The notes beneath the pieces were generated by a model. That model was not told the DNA's origin and ran no database searches. It worked only from the letters and a program-made list of their open reading frames with translations. Position numbers and translations under genes: made by a program. Positions 48,301 through 59,600 of a stretch of DNA of 64,000 nucleotides are shown piece after piece. The stretch covers positions 136,438,941 to 136,502,940 of the forward strand of contig QVOM02000034.1 of the NCBI GenBank assembly GCA_003586115.2, written 5' to 3'. Source of the DNA: Salvator merianae (taxonomy: Eukaryota; Chordata; Lepidosauria; Squamata; Teiidae). How positions within the stretch are numbered: the stretch's first letter is position 1; the number at the start of each line of letters is the position of its first letter.

Positions 48301-50633
48301 TAGGGGAGGATGCCTTCCAAGAATCTCCTAATTTGTAAAGCTATGGGGCCAGTGGGTGATTTTTAAACAATTTTTGAGAAGTAAATATATTTTAAAACTA
48401 AAAATACATAACCAATTGCGTTTGAGGCCTTCCAGGAAGCTATAGTCTTCTACTTCCAGAAGCCCCAGTGGTGCACAGGCTAGCTATTGAAAAAGCATTG
48501 TGGGTGATGGCTGTGGCTTTTTGTGGATACCCAGAGGTTTGAGGAGATAAGGCAAGCTAGAGTACAACTGTGAGGGGAAGCTGGAACACAACAGATGTGA
48601 AGCTGGAATGTGACTAGAGAAGAAGGGATCAAACTGAACATACTGTTCAGTTAGAAACCCTTTTGGTTCAGTATGCTACCAAACGCCTGCCAGCCTCCTG
48701 GTTCATGTAGAATCAGTTCTATTTTACTGGTCTAGCACATTTGTACTTGGGAGTAATACTACAGTGTGATACAACATCATATGCAGCAGGCATGTGCAAC
48801 TGACCAGACCCTCCTGCAGACTACCTCGTTATTCAGTTACTGGGCAGAGACTGTGTTGGGGAGTGAAGAGAAGGGCTGGTGTAAATAACACTCATGCTGT
48901 GCCAAGTTGCAGTCACCCTTTCTTAATTGCTTGCTATCTGAGCTGCACTGAAGTGGCTTTGATAGTTGAACTACCGAGTTGGAGAGAAGAAAGCTTGGTG
49001 CAACAAGAGAATAAACTGCACTAAGCCTTCCCTGTTTCCCAGCACAACTAGTGCCTGGGGGGATAGAATAATGGGATAGTTTACCCCCCTGGCTTTACCA
49101 AACTATATAGGTGATCCTTATTTGTAGGAAGTCATTTATACATTTTATGTCATGCTGGACAAAACTTGCTGTGGGCTGCTTTCTGTGAACAGGACAGCTA
49201 TGGAGTTTACACATCTCTACTTTTGACAAAACACAGTTCCAATATATTAGCCTGCTCAAAACACATTCTAAATTTTTTTAGAGGGATACTATTTCCTTTG
49301 TGCATATTTTCTTTAAAGGGTTCCCAGTGTAACAGAAACACTGAAAAGTGTGCTGCCTATCTCAAAAGGATATTTTCTTATCAGAAAACAATTGGGTCAC
49401 ACACACACAATCACAAACATATAAAGTATAATTGAAAGCAATTTACCGTGCCATAGTTTACCTGCTGAAGAGCAGTAGGAGACTGCGCTGTATTATAGAA
49501 GCTTGTCTGGCCGGGCTGCTGAACCTGTCCAGAATACAAATTTGAGGCCTGGGTAAGAGTAGCTCTTGCCTGAGAAGAGAGAGGTTGACATTTTCTAGAT
49601 GACTAGCTAGAAAAGGTTACTTTAATTTGAAGAACAGAAAATGGCATGGGTACTGTAGACTTCACCTTATTTATCTCAGGGATGGAGAACTGGTAGGCAG
49701 GTGAGTCAGAACCACAGTGCAGTTGTGGAGGAACAAGGTTTTGACTGAAAGCCTCCTTTTGATCTCTCCAAACCATGCTTGATTGACTATGGTCCTGATC
49801 TATGGGCCACTGCTGCCTCCAAATTATTACAGGATTCCGACTCTCATCAGTCACTTCAACATGTCAGAGAGCTAGTGTTAAAGAGAAGCTACAGACTAAC
49901 AACACCGATGATAGATAAGTTTTATAACAGGAAGAGATGCAACTATGCGGAAAGGATAGCCCAATTTTTTATATCTTTCTTTATGAATGCTATTAAGAAC
50001 AGTGCAAATACCTCAAGATTACAAGAACATGCTAAAACATTTAACAGATGAATCAGAACTATATCACATTGTGCCGCCAAATAGGACAACCCAGAAATGC
50101 ACCTGAAACTGTCCACTTATCTGCTCAACGCTCCCTTCTTCTACCATGGTGAAAAAAAGTGTAGGGGGAAAAAACAGATTTTATGGCAACTCTGGATGGA
50201 ACAAGTTCCTCCAAAATTATCTAGTATCTTACATATAGATTACTGTAATGGGCTGTTATGAACTTTATATGAAGCTATGCTTATATCTGTTTGGGAAGCT
50301 GCTGTTTGCGCAGAATTGTGGTAGCCAGATTACTGACTGACATGTCTGCTCTATCACATTTTACATCTGTGCTTTAAAAAACTAGGCTGGCTGCCAATTA
50401 GCGACTGGACCAGACTCAAGCTTCTATCTTTGGCGTATAATGTGGAACCCAGTTACTTAACAGATCTCATTTACTCCTTACAGACCTGAAAGATCAGTAA
50501 GACTGTCTACGAAGATCCTGCTGCAAATACCACAAATTACTGAATGCTATCTTATTTTTATATATATCTACTCTCTCTCTCTCTCTCTCTCTCTCCCTCT
50601 CTCTCTCTCTATACACACACACACACACACATG

Positions 50634-50672
<39 letters not shown>

Positions 50673-53600
50673 CCATGTTTCACTGAAAATAAGACACTGT
50701 CTTATATTAATTTTTCCTCCCAAAAATGCACTGTGTCTTATTTACGGGGGATGTCTTAGCCAGCAGCCAGCGTAGCCAGCAGTTTTGCCGCCTGGGGCAA
50801 AGCGGCAGTGGGCAGGGCTAGCGCCCATGCGTGTGTGTGGGCGGGGCCAGCGAGCGCCCACAGAGCCAGGGCCCTGCCTGCCGGCACCCTCGCTCCTTGC
50901 TCTGCCCGCTGGCGCGCTCGGTCGCCCCGCCCGCTGGCGCGCTCGGTCGCCCCGCCCGCTGGCGCGCTCGGTCGCCCCGCCCGCTGGCGCGCTCGGTCGC
51001 CTCGCCGTCTGGGTGGCGTGTCCCGGGCCAGGCGGCCCACGGAGCCAGGGCCCCGCCTGCTGGCACGCTCGGTCGCCCCGCTGTCCGGGCGGTGCGTCCT
51101 GGGCCGAGTGGCCGCTGGCGCCCTCGCTCCTCGCCCCCAGCATGCGTGCGGGGGACAACCGAGTGCACCAGTGGGCGGGGCGATGAGCGAGGGCGCCGGC
51201 GGGCAGGGCCTTGGCTCCGTGGGCCGCCTGGCCCGGGACACGCTGCCCAGATGGCGGGGCGACCGAGCGCGCCAGCTCCTGTGCCTCCACATGGCGGCTC
51301 CTGTGCCTCCACATGGCGAAAGGGTTAAGACCCCCTGGAGCAACGCAGCTGCCCACCCGCCTCGCGCCTCAGCCATGGAGCAACGTGTGAGTGAGGTGGG
51401 GCCTTATTTTCGGGGTAGGCCTTATATTAGCAGACCTACCCCGAAAACAAGGGGGGCCTTACTTTCGGGGTAGGTCCTATTTTCGGGGAAACACGGTATG
51501 TATCCCACCTTATACCTGATGGTCTCAGGGTGGGTCACAATTGAATAATTATAAAAGCAGAAAAAATAGATTGACTAAAACAGTGACAGTGCCTGCATGG
51601 GGAGGGGATGCTATTCCCTCAGCCAAAGACCAGGGTAAAAAGATGCGTTTTCACCAGTAGTCTGAACATATACAATGCGGGTGCCTGACATACTTCAGAG
51701 GGGAGATTTTTCCAAGGCTTGGGGGCTACGGCCAAGAATGCCTTCCTATGTGTCCCCACCCCCTTTACTAAAGGGGGTGTTACCACCAAGAGGACCACAG
51801 CAGCAGATCTTAGGGCATGGGCAGGTCTACATAGGATGAGGTATTCCTTTAGCAATTTGGGGCCCAAGTTGTGTAAGGCCTTATAAGTTAACGTTAATGC
51901 CTTGAACTGGGCTTAATAGTTCTTTTAGGAGTGGCGTGATCTGAGTCTGGCCAGCAGTGCCAGTTATCAGTCCAGCTGCTGCTTTCTGCACCAGCTGCAG
52001 CCTCCAAACTATCTTCAAGGGCACCCCCACATACAGTGCATTACAGCAGTCCAATCGGGTAGTTACCAGAGCATGGTTCACTGTGTCCAGACTATCTCTG
52101 TCAAACAAGGACTGTAGCTGGCGAACTAGCCCTAATTAGAAATGTGCATTTCTGGCTACCACCTTCACCTGAGCTTCAAATGTCCGTGCAGAGTCCAAGA
52201 GCACCCCCAAATTATGCACTTGTCTCTTCCAGGGCAAAGAAACCCCATTAAGAATAGGATGCCTCCTTTCTTCATGGGCACTAGACCCTGTAACACAAAG
52301 CATCTCTGTCTTGCCTGCATTCATTTTCAATTTACTGACCCCCTGGCCTTCTCTGAGGTAGTGTCTTGCCTTTCAAATGCCCCTCTGATGTTCATGAGGT
52401 GTCTGCTTCCATAGCATTTATTTGTAAAAGTAATACCTTTTAATCCAGGCTTTAACAGTGTAAATGGTGTCCCCCCCTTCTACATGCTTTTTTAATATAC
52501 ATTGACTTTTTAAGCAAATGTCTTCAAGATTTTTACATAGAAAGTGATATACAAATGTGAGACTGCTGCCTTTGATTCAGTAATATAATCGGTTTTATTC
52601 TGCCATTCATTACTAGTTGTTCGTCGTGTGATTGTAGTTTATCCTGTTGTATTTATTTATTTATTGTAGCATTTCAACAGAATTTTGTACACTGCCCTTT
52701 GGATCCTGACCAGATGAACGGTGGTCGAAAATGGATAACAATAATATTGTCTGCCTGTAGTGCTTACTTGCTGGTGGATGAGTATTGTTCTGTTATTTTA
52801 ATTACAAAATACACTTTTGAAAAGAGGCTGTGCTTGAGACCCTATCAGTAACTATTACGGAAAGTAGTTCTAGAAAAAGAACAATTGTTTTACTTCATTT
52901 CATCAAAACAAATAATTCCAGTTCTTTTAACATTGTATGCTGAGGTCTAGCACTGACCTGAAGCAGGTGTGTATCAATAAGCTGGGAACCTCCAAGTCCT
53001 GAAGCTTGACTCAGCTGATGCTCATACAGGATAGGAATAGGCTGAGTGTTAGATGTTTGCTGAAATGCAAGGCCTGACGGTGCTTTTGCAAGCTCTTGGT
53101 GCTGTACAGTTGGGAAGTTGTGCAAGGTTGTGCCGGAAAGAACCACAGGTGATGGTTGAGATAGTCCACTTTGCATAAATGCTTGCTGGGATCTATGAAA
53201 AAAGGGCTGATTAGTCACTCATTCAAATATTAAACTACGAAAACGGGCTTTGTCATTAAAGGAGTCGAGATGCAGAAATACCACATACCCTAACACTAAC
53301 AGGAAAATGCACTACGCTTACATTGTTTCAGATTGTTTCATAACTAGTATACACATGACCTATCATCACTTAACCAGCAGCTGCAGAACAGCAGTTTTTC
53401 ATCTAGAATATAAAGCCATTATTAAAGCTGTTGTGCAGAAATGCTCAACATGGAATTTATAAAAATATTCTTCCCCTCCAAATGTACAATATGTACATGT
53501 CCTCACAGACTCAAACTTGCACTGTGTACAAACAAAAACGATTCACAAGATTCACAAGGGATGATACTTCAGAAATAATACATATTATGTTTCCCTGCCA

Positions 53601-56600
53601 GAAATTCTCTTTTTAATTTGATAATGCTTAATTACTCATCCACAACAACAGAAAATCCGGGCTGAATGATTTTATTTTACATTCACAATTCAATGTTTTT
53701 TAATTTGAATGATTTGGGAACTTGAATTTTCTGGTTCCTACATACAAGGCATTTCAAACAAATTTTGCAGCTGTGAACAGAAATGGAACAAATTTAATCC
53801 ATTCTGTGAAATTTGTATGCAGAGTATTTTTGTTAATAAACTATTGGTAGGAACTTGTCTGTAAGTGAAATCTCTTCTAGTGACGCTTGTATCATGGGAG
53901 ATTATAGTAGGTAGCTCTGTTTCTTAAACGTAAAATAAAGAGCTGTTTTCAGATCACATATTCTTCCTATTCTAGCACTTACCTATAAGGCTGCAATGAA
54001 GAATTGAACAACTCTTGAGCTTGGGAGACAGCAGGAGCAGCTCCTAAACTCAACTGGGCTTGATGCTGTCCTTGCAGAGGTGCATATATAGGAATTGGAA
54101 TTTGCTGAACTGATGTAGGCTGTAAGGAAGAGATTTTTTTTAAAAAAAATTCAACAGATATACACTGTTTTATGTGAATTTACCCAGCAACTGGGCTAGT
54201 GGGAGAGTTTGCTGTACAAAATGACCACTGAATAGATGGTTGGTGTCCACGTAGAAAAGCTGGAAATTGAGCTACTGAGCCACAAGAGAAAAAATAAAAG
54301 TACATCTCCAAAGTTATGTTAGTGAAAGTCCCCGCCCCCCGCCAATCATGCTCCTTAATGCTCTTTAATTGTAAACACTTCAAACTGAATCTGGAAACTT
54401 CTTCATGCCAGTAATCCTCTAGCACTAACCTTTGGTCCCTCAACTAAGAATGGTACATGGATCAAGGGATGTGAAGACAGAAAGGGCATACTGTCTCCCC
54501 CCCTTTATGGTCAATCTCCTCTTGGTCTGCTTTGGGGATGGGTCCCAGGGCTGATCCCCCCCGCCCCCCTGCCTCTCAGGGATGGGCTTATAGCCCATCT
54601 CCCTAGCTGCATGGCCCACTGAAAACGGGGAAAAGAACTCATTGGTGGGTCCAGACTGTGTGTTTTCTAAATGGAGGCTGCCAAGTCCTGAAGAGCTGCT
54701 CTCTCCTTCGCCACCGGCTTACACTGCAACCACCTGCAAAGGTGAGGTGGGAGCTTCGGAGAGGGAGCACTCCTGAAGATTCTTCTCTAGCTGTCATTGA
54801 GTTGGAAGGCGATGAAGACAAACTGGGGTCCTCGTGCCTTCCATGGGCCTTTTATATAAGGCTGGGCTAGTGTCCTCTGGCGTTGAGTAAGGACTGGGAG
54901 GAGATGCAACCCATAGGCGCATTCCTCCTGAGAGAAGACTTAGGAGAACTATCTTCTACTACAGGAAGACGCTCTTTTAAGAAGCTCCTATATGAGCCTC
55001 CACCTATGGCTACCTTCTACTGATTTAGGTGGCCAAAGGGCATTCAAAATGGAGAGTGATTGCACTCAAGAATACAACCATGATCTGTGTTCATATTGAA
55101 AGGTCAACATGCTGTCCAGTTAACTCTTTAAATACCTGTGAGAGTCCTGGCTGAAATCCTTGTGGCTGGGCCAGTGATGGAGGAGCCAGTCTTGCATGCT
55201 GGGTGTTGAAAAGATGGCTTGTATCCATATAGAAAGCTGGAATCTGAGCTATACGACCATATGGAAAAAGAATAAATACAATAATTTAAGTGGAGTCTCA
55301 GTTAGCCAAATATGGAAGTTAGATTTATCTGTATAGCTGCTACATAAGTTTCAAGCAAAAAAAGAGATTGTTGTTGTCAACTTTCAGAAGGAACCTATCC
55401 ATTCAGTTTAAAAACACAAAATTATTCAAAACAATTTTGGAGAGAGTTAAACTACTTTTAAAGAACTGTACTGACTTGAATTCAGGAATTTCTACCTAAA
55501 AAGAGATCAAATTATGCCTAAATAAAATGCAAGAAGAATATACCAATCCATTACCTGCTGCTGACTGAGACACATAGACCTGTGGACTTTGCTGCTGCTG
55601 GGCAATTAGTGATGGCATACAGCTTAGCTGGGAAAAGTGACTAGCAGATGCCAAATTATTTGTCTGTAACTGCTGGGGCTTCACTTTACAGATGTTAGGA
55701 GGGTCAGAGGTGGTGGTTGTTTTCGTACTCAGTGAGGAGGTAGTGTACGTTCCAGATCCTAAATGTTTGAAAGAAAAACAACAGCTCAAAACATTACTTA
55801 AAGCAAACAAATCTCACTAAACCAATTAAATGTATTTAACTAACATCAAACAAATTCCCTTTTTAGTTCAACCTTGCCAATGCTGTACTGAAATATTTTG
55901 TTCACTTCCAATAGTGATTTCTTACACATGTTGGTATGATGGAGAAAGGATCAGAAGATCTGTATGACAGGGGGACCTTTTTTTAATGGTTTTTTTTTGG
56001 CTTCAACCAACACAATAGAACACATGTTAAATTTCTGTACAATTAACCATCAAGCAGCAATGCTAGAGAAATGTTGTTTGGTGCCACTGAAATTTCAAAT
56101 GTTGCCAAAATCTCTATATTGTACATATTTAAGTTTTTTATAAATTCTTGAATCTCAATCACAGTCCAGTCACTTTTAAGATTGTTTTCTGTAATCAATG
56201 AACTCTTCCAATTAAATTTACATAATTAAATCTTAGCAACTGTTCTGAGGAGCAGAGGAAAAAAGGAAAAGCCTTCAGTATGGGTGGCGTAACTGATAGT
56301 CTTGATACATTTTTTGTATGTGGTTTGCAAATATGATTATTTACAAAATCTCTGCAGAAATGGGGGTTGGTCTTGCCCCTATTAACCGCCACATCAAGAT
56401 CTGCATGCTGGAAAGTATTTGTTGACTGTCGCTCATCAACCAGTTCAGGCAGGTAAAAACTTAAGACCCGTATCTTCCATCTGGCCTACTTTCAATTTTG
56501 GTATTGCCACCTGTTTACCATTGTTTCCCTTTTAATTTACATTTACCATTGTTAAGTATTTATTGACACTTGTTAGCATAAGTAGGTGGAATACAAGGAT

Positions 56601-59600
56601 ACAAACAAATAAATAAATATAATTCCTACCTATGGTTGGCTACAAGAATTAAAATCAAGTGGGATAGGGATATGAAACAACTCTACTGTTCAGAACTTAT
56701 ATTGTTTTACTCCTACTGATGAGGATTAAATATGATACTGCACATGCTGAAAATAATCAATGAACAACTAATTTATAAATAGTTCATTTTGCACAAACCA
56801 GACATGTGCAGGAGTGATCAAGCACATCCTGAACCACTCCTTAAAAAAAGGTTTCTGTCTCTAACTTGGTCCTGCAAAAATGAAACCAATATGAAGCTTC
56901 CTAAACAAAAGCACTGACACACTTATCTTGCTGGTACTATGTGCTTTAAGGCAGCTTATCTAGCTTGGAAACCAAGCCAGACTCTGGTTTGTCCACCTAA
57001 ATATGTGTTGCACTTGATGTTACAGGATTTTTTGGGGGGAGGGGGGGGATGGGACCACCACCTGCACAGGTATGGGCTAAACAGAGGAGCAAAAGAAGTT
57101 TGAAGACAATACGAGGTAGAAGGGCCAAGTGATTTTCTGGTTATATTCTCAAGGCTTCTACCTGACAAAGAAGTTGTAGGTGTAACTGATGCCACAGGAA
57201 TGGGAGGGATTGATGAACTTGAGAAAGAGCTGTATGTGCCACTGGTTGGTCCACTGCTACTGCTGCTGTTTCCAGTTCCACCACCTCCACCACCAGTAAC
57301 AGGAGACGCTGATGATGTAACCGGTGAATTCTTCTCCCCCACATTTGGTGAATTTTCCCATGCTTTGCGAGCAGACTCCATCTATTAAAACAAAGGAGTT
57401 ATTTTAAGACAGATATTTAGCACATTTCCATTTCATTCATGCATATTTTCATATCAAGTCATTCTAAGACAGCATTCATATTGCACTAATCAGCTGCCAC
57501 ACAGAGAAAATTACTTCAAAATATCAAATAATTTGGCTTTTAGGGAAAGAGAGGCAACACTTAGTGGTATACAATTTCAATATTTCTCATTAGGATTTTA
57601 ACTTTATGCCAAGAAAATATGTTAGAAACATTTCTCAGATATTTCTGAAGCATTTTTAAACTGTTGTTATATTAATTGCATAATCAATCTCTGTAAGTTT
57701 TCAGATCCAGATTTGAACCTCAGGGACCTGTAAGTATATAATTTGAACAAGCCAAATGAAAGATGATTTTGTACATTATGCAATCCAGTATAAAAAAACT
57801 AATAGAAACTTTTGCTTTTTATACCACTCTGCTGTAACTTGCACGCAGCCAACAAAATCAAATTCAAATATCAAGCAAATTGGGTTAAAATAGGGAAAAA
57901 ATAACGAAAGACTTGAGAAAATAACTTAGATCTTTATCACCTTTGACCAAGTTGGATTGATACTGAAATTCCATAACAAAAAGCAGGCAATTGGCCAATC
58001 TGTAGCTCTCTCGGAGTCCTTGCTCACCATGGCCTGGCAGTTGTATGATGCTGCTAAGTTTGCCCTGCTACAACTAACTGCAGAGAGTTTGGAAACTTTT
58101 CCCTTTTAATGTACTATATATTTTGTAATTTATTTACTTCTTCATGAATTGAAGGGATGCAACCAGAAGGGTGTCTACTTGACAAAATGAGGCCAGTCAG
58201 AACAGTGGGCACCACTCTCATAATGCAACCAAGATTCCTGGGATGGAGAAAACTGCATATACATGCTGCAGATGGAGAGGGAACTGTGTTCGTTCATGTG
58301 TCTGTAACTGAGAAAAGAACTGCAGATGGCGTGTGTGCTTGAGTGGGGAAATAAGGAAAAAACATTCCTTGTCCCCCTTTGTGAACTAGCAAGTAACAGT
58401 TGACTGTAAACTCACTAACCAAAGTAAAAACCTGCCCATCCCTCTTATAGCCAGTTTAAGGTTTTGGTACAGAAGCCCTAAGTAGCTTGGGTTCCAAATA
58501 CCTGAAGGAGTGTTCTCCCATACAAATCTACTCATACATTAAGACTGGTGGAGGGCCCTTCTGGTAGTGCCACACCTTCAGAAGCTAAAGAGGTGGAGAC
58601 ACACATGAGGTCTCCCTGCTGCATTAAGTGTAGCCCTCTATATATTCAGATGGTTGGTGGAGATGCACCTCTTTACTTTTACCCTTTGACTGAGGAGACA
58701 GTTCACCTCCTCCTCTGGATACTCTACTGTTTTTGATTGCTTTTAACTCTCGTTTTTATGTAATTACTGGAACCCACCCTGGGACCTTAGGGTATAGGTG
58801 GGACATAAATAGAAAGAAAACTAAACAAACAAATCATTTCAAAGATATAATTAATGGATTTAGGTGGACAATTCTAAGCAAGCATGATGTAGTCTGCTGA
58901 AAATGTGTCATCAGCACATTATGCAGATTTTGGAACTGCTAAAATACATCAGTGAAATAACATTTTTCAATCTCTTCAACCCTAAAATCTAAACAACTAA
59001 ATGTTATCATCTTGACATTTTTAAGTATTATATTCCCCATAAAGTGTTTCTACTCAATTCAACATGCTGGAAAGTGTAAAACAGCTCAAAATGCTGCTCA
59101 AAACAGGATTGCAATACCGCTGGGAATTGGCACTTGCTGTTTTCCTGGGAAGGGGTTGGATGCACTTTGCCACTCATCCAGAAGTACTGGAGTCTCAGGG
59201 GCGGAGAAGAGTAGTGACTGGAGCATTGCATGGCTAATTTACATCTTCCCAAGAATGCAGTAAATGCAAGATCCTCAGCGGCATCAGAGAACTGTTTCAC
59301 GCAGCATTTCAAGCTATTCTGCATATGCTAATGCTACATGATCCAGTTAAAATACGCTCTATTTTTTTCTCAAATATTCTGGCTTAAATACTTAGAAGAG
59401 AAAAGGTGAACATGGGGCACTTTCTTAAAGCAGATTGTTAGAAGAGAGTGAAAAAAAAGTGCTAAAAGAGGTCACTGTTTAGGACCATCAGGATTGTTTT
59501 CTGAAGCAAGTGGAAAAAGTGCTGATGAAAATTGCCTAAATTTGCATAGGAAAGTTTTCCAATCCAACTTTTACTAGAAAACCCATCTTACAGATCTTAA

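Noticed and set aside
50742..51473. Long open frames (up to 221 codons) on both strands
   Set aside because: They overlap in five frames in a CpG-rich minisatellite block; the proteins are low-complexity Arg/Pro/Ala and arise because stop codons are rare at that composition.
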